From positions 1,612,001 through 1,676,000 of the forward strand of contig NZ_VFOZ01000001.1 in NCBI RefSeq assembly GCF_006716425.1: 64,000 nucleotides of DNA, in the 5' to 3' direction. A program made the position numbers and the translations under genes. This document shows, one piece after another, positions 8,110 through 16,886 of this stretch (position 1 is the first letter of the stretch; each line of letters starts with the position of its first letter). The notes beneath the pieces are model-generated. The model saw only the letters and a program-made list of their open reading frames with translations, made no database searches and was not told where the DNA came from. Source of the stretch: Actinoallomurus bryophytorum. GTDB lineage: Bacteria > Actinomycetota > Actinomycetes > Streptosporangiales > Streptosporangiaceae.

Positions 8110-9303
8110 TCATGACGGCCGGCGTCGTACATGCATGACCAACCTCAGGAGGCCGAAGAACAGGAGCGCGCCAACCACAACGACGCTCATCGCGATGGCT
8201 CGCTCCGAGAACGTCTTAGCCTTGATGATCACTGTGCCGGAGCCGATCAGGAAGCCAAGCAACGTCACGAAGAGCCCGAGCACCTCGACCATCTTCAGCA
8301 GGCCCTCGGAGACCAGCTCCTGAGCGACTGATACCCGCTCGGTCAGATGCCGTGATGCCTCGTTGACCTTCTCTTCGAGAGCTGCAGACGCCTGATCGAT
8401 CCTCTCGTCCACCCTGGCGGCTATCTCGTCACCGATGTGGACTGCGGCTTCGGCTGCCTGCCGACGCATGTCACGCGTATGGATGATCGTTCGGCGCTCT
8501 TGGGCATACTGCTCGTGGACGAGCATGTCCCCCACGCCGAAGAGGTCGATCGCAAGGTCGATCTCTGTGAGTGCGTCGTCGTACTTACCCAGTCGTCGCA
8601 GAGCGGCAGCACGGCGGTAGTGGATGTTCTCGTCGTTCTCACCACGAGCCATCATCTCGTCGGAGAGACTCAGGAGTATGTCCGGCTGTTCTTCAAGGTG
8701 GTCAGCAAACCAGATCGCGGTCAAACACACATGCCGGCTCTTTGTGTCGGTATCCGGCGCCTGGATCGCCCTGTTGTACAGGTCAAGCCCGTTCAGCGCC
8801 CGCGAGCCGAGCCCGCCGAAGGCCGCGAAACCCAAGATCAGAGCGTCGTCGTGGAACTCCGACAACCACTCGTTGCAGCGCTCCAGAATCTCGCGAAACC
8901 GGTAGTCGAACCGGAGCCGTTGACCATGCACGTACGCCAGGACGAGGCGCTGCGTTCGAGAACCGCTCAGGCCACGGGCCGCACCCCACTCCAAGGCTCC
9001 CGGATATCTCTGCCCTGCTAGGCGAGCCTTCCATGCGAGGTCGGTCGCGACCCGCCGGATCTCCGGGACGCTGAGCCCGTACTGCTCCGCGCTACGGGCA
9101 AGGCCCGCGATCCAGTCAAGTCCCTCGGACGACGCGCGAGCCGTGAAGTGGTCGACCAGCACGGCCGGCCGTTCCGCGGCGGGCACGAGCCTCATGCGCT
9201 CAGCGAGCTCAGCGAGCTCGCTAGTGGATTCTGAGGGGGTCGGCGATAGTGGAGCTTCGTCCGCTGGGTGGCGATCCTGCGGGGGGACGGAACCTTGCTC
9301 CAT
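8110..9303 (-). CDS. TPR-like protein with C-terminal membrane segments
   Basis: The ATG at 9303 follows GGAGG at good distance and gives 397 residues; the longer upstream frame is not needed. The middle is helical with tetratricopeptide-like pairs (for example NIHYRRAAALRRLGKYDDAL near residue 260). A coiled coil follows (ARVDERIDQASAALEEKVNE), then two hydrophobic helices (LGLFVTLLGFLIGSGTVII and AMSVVVVGALLFFGLLRLV) and a short basic tail. It is a cytosolic domain tethered to the membrane by its C-terminus. The function is unknown. It ends the chromosomal block before the tRNA used by the mobile element. Confidence 0.7.
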   Translation of the reverse strand: MEQGSVPPQDRHPADEAPLSPTPSESTSELAELAERMRLVPAAERPAVLVDHFTARASSEGLDWIAGLARSAEQYGLSVPEIRRVATDLAWKARLAGQRYPGALEWGAARGLSGSRTQRLVLAYVHGQRLRFDYRFREILERCNEWLSEFHDDALILGFAAFGGLGSRALNGLDLYNRAIQAPDTDTKSRHVCLTAIWFADHLEEQPDILLSLSDEMMARGENDENIHYRRAAALRRLGKYDDALTEIDLAIDLFGVGDMLVHEQYAQERRTIIHTRDMRRQAAEAAVHIGDEIAARVDERIDQASAALEEKVNEASRHLTERVSVAQELVSEGLLKMVEVLGLFVTLLGFLIGSGTVIIKAKTFSERAIAMSVVVVGALLFFGLLRLVMHVRRRPS

Positions 9304-9536
9304 GATCCTCCTAGCCTGCCGCCGAGATCCTCGGCGCCGGGACTCGGCTCTGCCGATCGGCAGTCTAGATCCCATGGGTGTCGGACCGCGGACGATGGCA
9401 GAACCGACGCCGTACCCTAGGGTCGTACTGCCAACGGCCGTCCGAGGGACGAACCGGGGCCAGTGCAATATACGTACGATGATCATGACGCGGCCTGTAC
9501 GCTCGGCGGTCTCCGCTAGGCTCTGATCAGCGTCAA

Positions 9537-9609
9537 GCCCTCGTAGCTCAGGGGATAGAGCAACGGTTTCCTAAACCGTGTGCCGCAGGTTCGAATCCTG
9601 CCGGGGGCA
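9537..9609 (+). tRNA. tRNA-Arg (anticodon CCU)
   Basis: A full cloverleaf folds: acceptor GCCCTCG with CGGGGGC, D arm GCTC with GAGC, anticodon stem ACGGT with ACCGT around loop TTCCTAA (CCT at 9570-9572), and T arm GCAGG-TTCGAAT-CCTGC. Discriminator is A and CCA is not encoded. Its 3' half is the attachment site of the mobile element and stays intact after insertion. Confidence 0.95.
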
Positions 9610-9613
9610 CCCA
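9568..9613 (+). repeat. attL, 46-bp attachment core
   Basis: The stretch from the anticodon loop through four bases past the tRNA end is repeated without mismatch at 28369-28414. These two copies bound the integrated element. Confidence 0.92.
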
Positions 9614-9625
9614 CACGATCACCGA

Positions 9626-9666
9626 AAACCCCGGCTGACCAGCATGAACACAGGTCGCCGGGGTTT
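9626..9666 (+). terminator. terminator after the tRNA gene
   Basis: AAACCCCGGC (9626-9635) and GCCGGGGTTT (9657-9666) are perfect 10-base arms, the second ending in T residues. It lies just inside the element, 16 bases past the tRNA. Confidence 0.65.
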
Positions 9667-9714
9667 CGCATGTATGCAGCCAGATGCCACCGAAAGCAGC
9701 CCTCAGCCGGTGGT

Positions 9715-9734
9715 CGCGGGATATACGTGGGATG
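9715..9734 (+). promoter_or_regulatory. candidate integrase arm site (left)
   Basis: CGCGGGATATACGTGGGATG is found again with one change at 28274-28293, near the other end of the element in the same orientation. In the excised circle the two copies would flank the attP core, as arm-type binding sites do for tyrosine recombinases. Confidence 0.55.
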
Positions 9735-9773
9735 AGACCGGCGCGTTTGCGCAGGTGAGCACCCGCAAAACCG

Positions 9774-9799
9774 AAAAGGCTCCGGGATGAACCGGAGCC
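9774..9799 (-). terminator. terminator after int
   Basis: Reading leftward, GGCTCCGG and CCGGAGCC form an 8-bp stem with a six-base loop, followed by TTTTC. It lies 18 bases past the int stop codon. Confidence 0.7.
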
Positions 9800-9817
9800 C
9801 TCTCATCGCGGTCCCTC

Positions 9818-11227
9818 TCACGCGGCAAGCGCCTTCTCGATCATGCGGTTGATCCGTTCTTCGTCACCGTCGAGGCAACCCGCGTACACCTTCCACAGCA
9901 CCTCCACGCTGTGGCCCAGGCGACGCGCGACCTCCTTGGGCGGGACACCTGCGTTGAGCAGCAGCGTCGCGCAAGCGTGCCGGAGATCGTACGGGCGACC
10001 GACGAGGAGCGAAGCCTCTTGCTCAGGTGAGAACCCGAGCACGCGAGCGGAACGCCAGAACCGCCATACCGCCGAAGCCGAGACGGTGCCACCGGTCGAG
10101 GTATGAAAGAGCCGGCCGTCGTCTGCCGTGCCGAACTCCCCCAAGTGCCAGATAAGGATGCGCACCAACTCGGGCGGGATGGGAACCACACGCTTCTCAC
10201 CGACCGGTCGCCGCTTGAGGCCCTTGTCATCGTGGGTCTGTCCGCTGTCGGTATAGAGCCTGCCTGGCCCCGGCCGTGACTTGGTCAGCGTCAACCGGCC
10301 CCACGCTGACACGGGAAGCTCGCAAATGCAGTCACCGACGCAGACGCAGAGGTCAGGCAGTTCGCAGTCTTGGCGCCGTAGGCCCGTCGCCTCCGATGGC
10401 CGAAGACCTCCGTAGTACATGCAGGCGTACATCGCGCGAAGACGCGTACCACGACCGCCCAGCGGACCGACGTACGTCACGAACGCGAGGAGTTGCCGTA
10501 CCTGGGCGGGATTGGCGACCACGCTCCGGTCCACCTGGTCGGTCTTCTCAGGTGCTTTCCAGTCCACCTGGTCGATGGGGTTGGCTTCGAGGAGCTTGCG
10601 TTCCTTCACTGCGTACTTGAGCGCGTTGTAGAACACGGCACGCTTACGGGCAACGGTGGTAGCCGCAGCCGGACGACCGGCCATCGTAACCGCGATGGTG
10701 TTGAGAGCCGACCGGATGACATCCGCCTCAGCGAGGTCAGCGACCAGGAGCGACCGGTCAGCGAGCCACTTCAGTGCCACCGCCTCTTCGGCCGGAACCG
10801 GGATCTCCCACCGCGGCGGGTTCAGCCCGTAATGCAACAAGGCCCGCCGGAGCAACGTCGCATCCGGGGCACCTCGCGTGGTCGAGACGAGCACAGGGGT
10901 GACCGTCGCCAGAGCGTCGAGGGTGCTCTTACGGGTCTCGCCCGCCGCAGACGGCCACTTGGCCTTGATGTAAGCACGGGCGAGTTCGTACCAGGTGACC
11001 GGCACTTCCTTGGGAAGCATGGAAGTGGGCAAGCCGGTCTCAACATCGAACGCTTCCCCACGCCTGGCCGCCTGACGAAGGTCGGACAGGAAGCTCTCGG
11101 CCAGGGCCTTGGTCCGGCGCGTACGAGACTTGGACTTTCCGCCGACGATCCATCGGACCTCGTACGAAACGGTCTTGCTCGACTTGTTCCGGCGCACGTC
11201 CCAGAACCGCACATTGGTCGACTTCAT
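9818..11227 (-). CDS. int: tyrosine recombinase (integrase)
   Basis: This 469-residue enzyme catalyses integration and, with Xis, excision at tRNA-Arg. The N-terminal third is the DNA-arm-binding region; the core-binding domain spans about 150-240. Catalytic residues are R276 (YYGGLRPSEA), R416 in the YDLRHACAT box, H439 (LGHS) and the nucleophile Y448 (VYAG). The first His of the usual HxxR is Tyr here, a variation I recall in other actinobacterial integrases. A cluster of five Cys (288-302) interrupts the catalytic domain and might hold zinc. It sits next to attL, overlapping xis by four bases, as usual for AICEs. Confidence 0.95.
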   Translation of the reverse strand: MKSTNVRFWDVRRNKSSKTVSYEVRWIVGGKSKSRTRRTKALAESFLSDLRQAARRGEAFDVETGLPTSMLPKEVPVTWYELARAYIKAKWPSAAGETRKSTLDALATVTPVLVSTTRGAPDATLLRRALLHYGLNPPRWEIPVPAEEAVALKWLADRSLLVADLAEADVIRSALNTIAVTMAGRPAAATTVARKRAVFYNALKYAVKERKLLEANPIDQVDWKAPEKTDQVDRSVVANPAQVRQLLAFVTYVGPLGGRGTRLRAMYACMYYGGLRPSEATGLRRQDCELPDLCVCVGDCICELPVSAWGRLTLTKSRPGPGRLYTDSGQTHDDKGLKRRPVGEKRVVPIPPELVRILIWHLGEFGTADDGRLFHTSTGGTVSASAVWRFWRSARVLGFSPEQEASLLVGRPYDLRHACATLLLNAGVPPKEVARRLGHSVEVLWKVYAGCLDGDEERINRMIEKALAA

Positions 11228-11412
11228 GCCGCCTCCCGCAGGCTCTCAAGCCAGGAGGCGAACTCGCTACGCCATACACGGATCTCGCCATTGGGGAGTT
11301 TGAGGCCGGCGGGGGCGTGGCCGATTTCGCGCCAACGGTAGAAGGTGCGCCGGGAGACGCCGCCGAGCTCGACGAGCATCTGATCTACCGTCATCAACTC
11401 GTCGCCTTTCAC
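11224..11412 (-). CDS. xis: excisionase (MerR-type HTH)
   Basis: The 62-residue protein holds a winged helix-turn-helix of the excisionase/MerR class: MTVDQMLVELGGVSRRTFYR is the first helix pair, and the wing is LKLPNGEIRVWRSEF. Such proteins bend attachment-site DNA to favour excision by the cognate integrase. It overlaps both neighbours by four bases (ATGA junctions), so translation is probably coupled to rep and int. Confidence 0.9.
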   Translation of the reverse strand: MKGDELMTVDQMLVELGGVSRRTFYRWREIGHAPAGLKLPNGEIRVWRSEFASWLESLREAA

Positions 11413-13022
11413 GCCGCCTCCTGAGTTGCCGAAAGATCTGTCTTCGCGGTGGCCTGGTCAAGTTGGCGGCGCATTTCGAGGCGTTCGGCGATGGCGGTCA
11501 TGAGGCGTTGTTCGATGGGTCCGACGTCGGGGTGGTCGGGTGGTGCGAGTTCCCAGGCGTAGCGGCCGGGTTCGGTGGGGTGTCCGGTTGCCGAAACACC
11601 GGCCTCGGCGAGGCGGGCCAGGACCCAGTTCTTTCGGTCCGCCTTGTGGTCGGCCATGGTCTTGCCGGACCACTTGCGGGAGACCAGGACGCGCCGGCCT
11701 GCGTAGCCTAGGTATTCGCGGCGGTGTGCTTTGTTCTTGCAGTAGCCCGGAGTCATCCCCGGTTTGGCGCTTTTGGGTTGGATGCCGTAGCGGAGCCAGT
11801 TCGCGCACGCGGGTGAGCACGGCTCATGCCGTAGCGCGTCCAAGAGACGGTCTGCATGGTCGGTCTGTGCCGGGGTGCCTTGCTCGTGGCATTCGGCGAT
11901 GTCTTTGATGAGGTATTTGGTGATGTAGCCGATGCACCGGTTGGAGTCCGGGGAGCCGGCCATGATGCCCTTGGCGTCGATCTGCCGTCCGAACCGTCCC
12001 ACGTGCAATGGCTCGGCCTCCTCGTCGTCTAGGGTCGCGACAGCGTCTTCCCAGGACATCAGCGGTTGGTGGGTGTCCGGGTCGAGGTAGGTCCGTTCGC
12101 GGTGGTCCCAGTACGGCAGATGGGCCCCGGAGTAGATCACCGTGTCGGTTGGTGGCCACCACACCTGGGTGTAAGTCGCCGCCGCGACCTGCCGCAGTTC
12201 GGCTCGGGAGATGGTGCCGCGGATCGCCATGTGCAGGTGTGGGGCGAGGCGGCGTTGTGGTTCGACTGCGGCGAAGTACTGGACGTCATAGCCGACGAAG
12301 CGCCGCAGGTTCTGTACGAACCGGTCGACCAGCTTGGAGAAGTGCAGCGCGTCCCGAGCGGCTCGCCGATAGTCGTAGGTGGCCGGGTCGACGGGTGTCC
12401 CGTCCGTCTTCACCCGCCCGTAGGAGTCGAGGGTGAGGGTCACGAACAGGGATGGACGGAAGGTCTTGCCGTCCGGGGCGGTGTAGACCTTGCCGACCGT
12501 CCGGGACGAGACGGGACGACGCGGCAGGTCCGGGACGTCCTGGCGGCGTTTGGTGGACCGCTTGGGACGGTCCGGGACCTCGGTCGGGATCCTGCCCACC
12601 ACGCCCGTCCGGGTGAGTTCGCCGTTGATCTCCCCCAGCAGCTCACGAAGCTCAGATGCATCCTGACCTGCCGCTTCTGTTTTCTCCGCGTGGGCCTGGA
12701 CCTCGGCGCGTTTTTCCATCCAGAACCGCTGTTCGTCGTCCGGGTCCGCGCGCACGATCACCGGCTCGTCTTCCAGATGCCAGCCCTCCCGGCATTGCGT
12801 CGCCCGGATCTTCCGCTTCCGTTCCGCACACGGCGGACACACCGACGCCAGCGTGTGCCCACACGGCAGGTTCACGATCTGGGTCTCACCGGTTGAAAGG
12901 TCGGTGCGGCGCATCGCTACGGGGCGGATGCAGACGCCGTGTTCGATGGCGACGGCCTTGACCAGGTCCCGCGCGAGCGGCGGACGGACCTTGCCCGGTG
13001 CGGATGGCGCGTGTTCTGTCAT
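11409..13022 (-). CDS. repSA: RepSA-like replication initiator
   Basis: The ATG at 13022 overlaps the preceding stop by four bases and gives 537 residues; the longer open frame upstream is the shadow of the previous gene. An N-terminal CGH...CPPC cluster (about residues 55-70) looks like a zinc finger. The HUH-type motif is APHLHMAIRG, and YITKYLIKD further on carries the candidate catalytic tyrosine. This is the rolling-circle initiator family of pSAM2-like elements, which nicks the origin after excision. It ends where xis starts. Confidence 0.88.
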   Translation of the reverse strand: MTEHAPSAPGKVRPPLARDLVKAVAIEHGVCIRPVAMRRTDLSTGETQIVNLPCGHTLASVCPPCAERKRKIRATQCREGWHLEDEPVIVRADPDDEQRFWMEKRAEVQAHAEKTEAAGQDASELRELLGEINGELTRTGVVGRIPTEVPDRPKRSTKRRQDVPDLPRRPVSSRTVGKVYTAPDGKTFRPSLFVTLTLDSYGRVKTDGTPVDPATYDYRRAARDALHFSKLVDRFVQNLRRFVGYDVQYFAAVEPQRRLAPHLHMAIRGTISRAELRQVAAATYTQVWWPPTDTVIYSGAHLPYWDHRERTYLDPDTHQPLMSWEDAVATLDDEEAEPLHVGRFGRQIDAKGIMAGSPDSNRCIGYITKYLIKDIAECHEQGTPAQTDHADRLLDALRHEPCSPACANWLRYGIQPKSAKPGMTPGYCKNKAHRREYLGYAGRRVLVSRKWSGKTMADHKADRKNWVLARLAEAGVSATGHPTEPGRYAWELAPPDHPDVGPIEQRLMTAIAERLEMRRQLDQATAKTDLSATQEAA

Positions 13023-13219
13023 TCGTCCTCCGTTCCGTCGACGGTCAAGGTCTGGGTGGTCTCGCCGCACTCGACGCAGATGGTGCCGACACCGTCGAAG
13101 ACCAACAACGCATCGGGCGCATGGCAGGTGGGGCAGGTCAGATGCGTCACCCACGAGGAGGGGAGCACCGCCGGCCACGGTGCAGGGGCAGGTTCCTGGT
13201 GATGTGTTCGAGGTGTCAT
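13019..13219 (-). CDS. small zinc-ribbon protein between tra and rep
   Basis: A 66-residue protein with one CPTC and one CVEC pair (HLTCPTCHAPDALLVFDG and ICVECGETTQ), spaced as a zinc ribbon. Its ATG shares a base with the tra stop (TGATG), and its stop overlaps the rep start. Such small proteins are common between tra and rep in AICEs; no function is known. Confidence 0.75.
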   Translation of the reverse strand: MTPRTHHQEPAPAPWPAVLPSSWVTHLTCPTCHAPDALLVFDGVGTICVECGETTQTLTVDGTEDE

Positions 13220-14706
13220 CAGGCGGCCTCCGCCAGGTAGGCCGACATCGCCGCGATATCTGTATCGGAGACCCACCCGGCACGGACGCGCACCGGATCC
13301 GGGGTGTCCTCTAGCCGGATGTAACCCACGCCCGCGCCGACCTCGGGGAGCGGTGAGATCTGGTCGGCCAGTGCACCGCGGTCATAGGCGCCGTCGCCGA
13401 GGACCATGTCGACCTGTTCGGACTCATCCAGGCGCAGTGCGATCCTTGTGGGGAACAGGTTCCGGATGTTGATGACGTCCTTGCGCGGGTCCTGCAACGC
13501 CCCCACCACACACAGACCAACCGACCGGCCCTGAGACGTCAGCGTCGACAACGCCGCCAGCGCCCGCCGCCTCAAATCACGGTCCGGGCAGTAGGCCGTG
13601 AGGAAGGCGAGTTCATCGACCATGACCACGATGAACGGGTCCGCCAACGTGGGAAGGAACGTGCGAGTGACCCCGCCGAAGCGAGCGGCTCGTTTGGACA
13701 TCTCCGTGACGGCCGCCTCCAGCAGCTCGACCATGCCGCCGTTCGTGTCGTCGCTGTAACGGTTGAAGATGGCCCGCCCGAACGCCAGCTCCATCCGCTT
13801 CGGATCGATCCCCCACACCTGGACCAGGCCCGCCCGCATCGCCGGAAGCATCGCCCGCACCAGGCTCCACAGGACCGAGCCCTTCCCCGCACCGGTCGCC
13901 CCCGCAATGAGCAGATGGGTACCGAGGAGCCGCACCAGCCACGGCGAGGAGTCCTCACGCCGCCCGACCGGAAGCCGCGACAGGTCCACGTCATGTTCGA
14001 CCGCCGCGACCGGCAGCCCGGACAACGGCTTGCCCAGCGCGTCATCGCGGACCAGTTCCAGCCAGACATGTCCCGGCCAGTCCTGCCCGGCCCGCTTACG
14101 CCGCAGCCGGCTGTTCGGACGCTTGGCCGTACGGATCCGGCAGGTCACCGACCCGAACCCGTGCGCGAGGTTTTCGACGTGGTCTTCCCAAATCGAGGGA
14201 GCCTGCCCGGAGAGCATCTTGACTAGGACCCGGTCGGTGGTCTTGGTGACCTCCACCCGCAGGATCGTAGGCAGGTACTCGCGGGCGTTGCGGTAGAACG
14301 CCAGGCCGGACATCACCATCACCGGCCGCCAGTTTCGCCGATACACCATCAGGTACCGCCAGCGGGCACGCGCCGGCCGCAGCACCCGGCGAAGGAACGA
14401 AGGCCAGCCGAACCACGCCCATGTACCGAGGCCGAGAGAGACCCAGCCGGCCAGCAGCGCCAGGACATGCCAGCCCGCCGCGTAGGCCAACCAGCCCAGG
14501 ACCGCGACCGTTGCCGTGATGGCCCAGTGGCGAATCACAACGAGGGCCAGGGCGACGATGCCGCGGACCAGGTTGACGATGACCACGAGCATCGGGGGCA
14601 TGTGCCAGACCGGCGGCGCCCACTTCGGGGACTCGAACGGATCCGAGGTGGCCGGGACCATGACGTTGTCCGAGGGCGCGGACCGGCGGAACTCCCAGCC
14701 CCCCAT
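13219..14706 (-). CDS. traSA: TraSA-like FtsK/SpoIIIE DNA translocase
   Basis: From the ATG at 14706 the protein has 495 residues. Two or three membrane helices lie at about 39-97. The motor domain has Walker A GATGAGKG (269-276) and Walker B FIVVMVDELAF (358-368). A basic C-terminal domain follows. Proteins of this family form a hexameric pump that moves double-stranded plasmid DNA between mycelia, the only transfer protein such elements need. The start shares a base with the preceding stop (TGATG), so translation is coupled. The longer frame upstream overlaps the small gene before it and is rejected. Confidence 0.92.
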   Translation of the reverse strand: MGGWEFRRSAPSDNVMVPATSDPFESPKWAPPVWHMPPMLVVIVNLVRGIVALALVVIRHWAITATVAVLGWLAYAAGWHVLALLAGWVSLGLGTWAWFGWPSFLRRVLRPARARWRYLMVYRRNWRPVMVMSGLAFYRNAREYLPTILRVEVTKTTDRVLVKMLSGQAPSIWEDHVENLAHGFGSVTCRIRTAKRPNSRLRRKRAGQDWPGHVWLELVRDDALGKPLSGLPVAAVEHDVDLSRLPVGRREDSSPWLVRLLGTHLLIAGATGAGKGSVLWSLVRAMLPAMRAGLVQVWGIDPKRMELAFGRAIFNRYSDDTNGGMVELLEAAVTEMSKRAARFGGVTRTFLPTLADPFIVVMVDELAFLTAYCPDRDLRRRALAALSTLTSQGRSVGLCVVGALQDPRKDVINIRNLFPTRIALRLDESEQVDMVLGDGAYDRGALADQISPLPEVGAGVGYIRLEDTPDPVRVRAGWVSDTDIAAMSAYLAEAA

Positions 14707-14867
14707 CACCGACCACCCCCACGAGTGCGGGCGAGGCGGAGTGCGAGCCGCCGTGGGAACAGGACCGTCTGGTGCTGGCAGAAGCGTGGGCACTTGTCGC
14801 GGGTGGAGTCGTCGGGGAGGGGTTTGCGGCAGACCACGCAACGCCGCCGCTTGTTTCGGGTAGACAT
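14706..14867 (-). CDS. small CxxC protein upstream of tra
   Basis: A 53-residue basic protein, MSTRNKRRRCVVCRKPLPDD at its start, with C10/C13 and a later C-P-R-F-C motif that together could bind one zinc. The stop is shared with the tra start in a TGATG junction, and the spacing suggests one transcript. Function unknown; similar mini zinc fingers precede tra in related elements. Confidence 0.7.
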   Translation of the reverse strand: MSTRNKRRRCVVCRKPLPDDSTRDKCPRFCQHQTVLFPRRLALRLARTRGGGR

Positions 14868-14953
14868 GCGAGGGGTCTCCTCAGGTCGATGCACAAGGGG
14901 AAAGACCAAGGGGCGGCCGGGAAGGTGAGAGCTTCCGGCCGCCCCGCTTGCCG

Positions 14954-15244
14954 TTACGCGGCTGTAGCAGCCCGTTCGGCGTGGATACGTTCGACCTCGG
15001 CCAGGTAGGCGGTAGCCGAGGCGACCAGCCGCCGAGCAGTGGCGACGTCGTTGCCGGTGATCTGAGTGGGCACGTGAGGCCACACCCGGACCTCGGCGGA
15101 ACCGTGTTCGATCTTCAACAGCGGCACCCCGCTGGACAGAACCTTGGCCTCAAACCGCGCCGCACCATCGGGGTACAGCGACACGTTCACCTGCGGCTTC
15201 TCGCCGTCCGCCAGGTTGACCGACACATTCGACTCACCACTCAT
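14954..15244 (-). CDS. small AICE protein (96 aa)
   Basis: The real start is the ATG at 15244, joined to the previous stop by TGATG. The protein is a short beta-rich domain (VSVNLADGEKPQVNVSLYPD) followed by a helix (TARRLVASATAYLAEVERIH). The same layout, a sheet and then a long helix containing AxAYAxEVERL, is seen in the next gene upstream, so the two are probably paralogues. Function unknown; they belong to the conserved block downstream of pra. Confidence 0.72.
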   Translation of the reverse strand: MSGESNVSVNLADGEKPQVNVSLYPDGAARFEAKVLSSGVPLLKIEHGSAEVRVWPHVPTQITGNDVATARRLVASATAYLAEVERIHAERAATAA

Positions 15245-15498
15245 CACGCCGCCCTCCGAGCCGCGCCACCGTTGCGGTACAGGCGCTCGACCTCGATCGC
15301 GTACGCCGTCGCCTGTTCGGCCAGCATCCGAGCGAACTGGACGTGTTCGGCCCGCAGCCGCTCGGGCAGGGTGAGGGAGACCAGCACCCGACCCGCGCTC
15401 AGCGTGAAGACCGGAGTACGCCGGGCGTAGGCGCGAAACTCCGCGCCCGAGCGGGACTCGATCGGCAGGGACAGCGCAGACATCCGACCGGCCGCCAT
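15244..15498 (-). CDS. small AICE protein (84 aa)
   Basis: Starts at the ATG at 15498 in a TGATG junction with the pra stop; a GTG one codon earlier is possible. Its C-terminal helix ARMLAEQATAYAIEVERLY parallels that of the next gene. No membrane segment or known motif is present. It probably acts with its neighbour, but in what is unknown. Confidence 0.7.
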   Translation of the reverse strand: MAAGRMSALSLPIESRSGAEFRAYARRTPVFTLSAGRVLVSLTLPERLRAEHVQFARMLAEQATAYAIEVERLYRNGGAARRAA

Positions 15499-15914
15499 CA
15501 CGCAGCCGCCTTACCGGCCGAAGGACCCGCCGCGTTCTTACCACCACGAGGGGAGACGATCGCGGTGGCGCGGAAGGAGAACGCCATCCGGCCCTTGTCG
15601 TTCGCGTACGGGGTCACCATCAACCCCTCGAACTCCACCGGAGCGAACATCTCCCCCGACGGGGGAACGGGCTGAACCTCGGCGAGGATCTTGACCGCGA
15701 CCTCACGCGAACGCCCGTCCAGCTCCGGATCCAGGTCGATCACCCGGCACGACCACACGCGCTGACCGGTGACCTTGTCCTTGGCCGGAGACCGCCGGCC
15801 CGTCCGCTCGTCATAGTCCTGCGCCTCGGTGATCGAGCCCGGAACGAGAGCACAGCCCGCGGGGAACACCTCGCCCATCGAGACCTTGAACCGCGTGCCG
15901 CCGGTAAGTGCCAT
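15498..15914 (-). CDS. pra: Pra-like activator of AICE replication and transfer
   Basis: The ATG at 15914 follows GGGAG by eight bases and gives 138 residues; GTG codons three triplets upstream are less likely. The sequence fits the Pra family of pSAM2-like elements: an early MGEVFPAGCALVPGSITEAQ block, then VWSCRVIDLDPE, then the conserved PVEFEGLMVTPYANDKGRMA stretch. In pSAM2, Pra switches on rep, xis and int. It is the first gene of the leftward core operon and sits directly under the presumed KorSA operator. Confidence 0.82.
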   Translation of the reverse strand: MALTGGTRFKVSMGEVFPAGCALVPGSITEAQDYDERTGRRSPAKDKVTGQRVWSCRVIDLDPELDGRSREVAVKILAEVQPVPPSGEMFAPVEFEGLMVTPYANDKGRMAFSFRATAIVSPRGGKNAAGPSAGKAAA

Positions 15915-15941
15915 GAACACCACTCCCTATTTGGATGACCG

Positions 15942-15992
15942 CTTGTCCGGTCAACTGATCTCAAAGTATGCCCAATCACTCGACCGGACAAG
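15942..15992 (-). promoter_or_regulatory. pra promoter with KorSA-type operator
   Basis: CTTGTCCGGTC (15942-15952) and GACCGGACAAG (15982-15992) are perfect 11-base inverted arms, 40 bases centre to centre. Read leftward, TTGTCC inside the distal arm and TACTTT 17 bases further form a plausible -35/-10 pair, so a bound repressor would cover the promoter. The nearby GntR gene is the obvious candidate repressor. Confidence 0.65.
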
Positions 15993-16030
15993 TGATCGTA
16001 TAGTGATGTGGGTCACATCTCAGGCGACGG

Positions 16031-16762
16031 TCAGTCCGTGACGGAGTAGGAGTCCTCAAGCTCGTGTAGGTCACCCGGCAGAACGACAGCGACGATGAGC
16101 AACAGCACATCGGAGGCATCGCGCACCGTCGCGACCACTTCTAGCACCGCCGCCGTGGGCTCGATCTGCAACAGCTCAGCTTCACCGGCTTCAGGCAGCC
16201 GCGCGGACAGACGTTCCACGATGTGATCGATACGGGCGTGATTGATCGCTTGGAGGTGCTGGCGGATGCCACCGGCCAGCGGATCAGGCTTGCCCAGGTC
16301 GGTTCCGTCCGCGACCGAGGAGGGGAACCAGCACGAGACCAGCTCGCTCGGCCGGCCCTCGTACAGACTCACCCACCGCCGTAGTACCGCGGTGTCATCG
16401 TCGGTGCCGATCAGGTTCGCGACAGGTGCGGGGAGTGGTGCCGGCCCGGCGTGTAGCAGGGAGAAGTTGTCGGTCGTCTCGGGCAGTTCTAGGACTGCGC
16501 GGCCGAGGCGGGTGGAGTTTCGCTCAGCGGCCGGCGGGGCTTTCGCGTACGAGCCCAGGCCGTGTTCACGGGTGATCCAGCCGTCGTTCTGCAAGATCTG
16601 CAACGCCCGAACGATCGTGGTGCGCCCGATCCCGAACTCACGGACCAACTGCGCCTCAGATGGGAGCATGTCACCAGGACGGTAGACACCCTCTTGGATA
16701 CGGCGGCGCAGCTCTGTCACCACACGCGCGTACTTCGGGAGAGGGAACTCCACGTCTGCCAT
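16031..16762 (-). CDS. korSA: KorSA-like GntR/UTRA transcriptional repressor
   Basis: A 243-residue regulator. The N-terminal winged HTH (about 8-75) is classic GntR: PKYARVVTELRRRIQEGVYR, then PSEAQLVREFGIGRTTIVRA. The C-terminal half is a UTRA ligand-binding domain. In pSAM2, KorSA represses pra and so keeps the element integrated. The pra promoter with its inverted repeat lies just to the left. The ligand is unknown; in AICEs this domain may respond to an unidentified signal. Confidence 0.88.
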   Translation of the reverse strand: MADVEFPLPKYARVVTELRRRIQEGVYRPGDMLPSEAQLVREFGIGRTTIVRALQILQNDGWITREHGLGSYAKAPPAAERNSTRLGRAVLELPETTDNFSLLHAGPAPLPAPVANLIGTDDDTAVLRRWVSLYEGRPSELVSCWFPSSVADGTDLGKPDPLAGGIRQHLQAINHARIDHIVERLSARLPEAGEAELLQIEPTAAVLEVVATVRDASDVLLLIVAVVLPGDLHELEDSYSVTD

Positions 16763-16886
16763 CACGACCGCCTGACTGCTCTTGCGCTTGACCGCACAAG
16801 CAGGCTAACGCTCCACCAGCCCAGATGTCACGAAGACCACCACAGTCTCGACCCCTCCACTACTCACCGCGTACACCGTGTCTAGG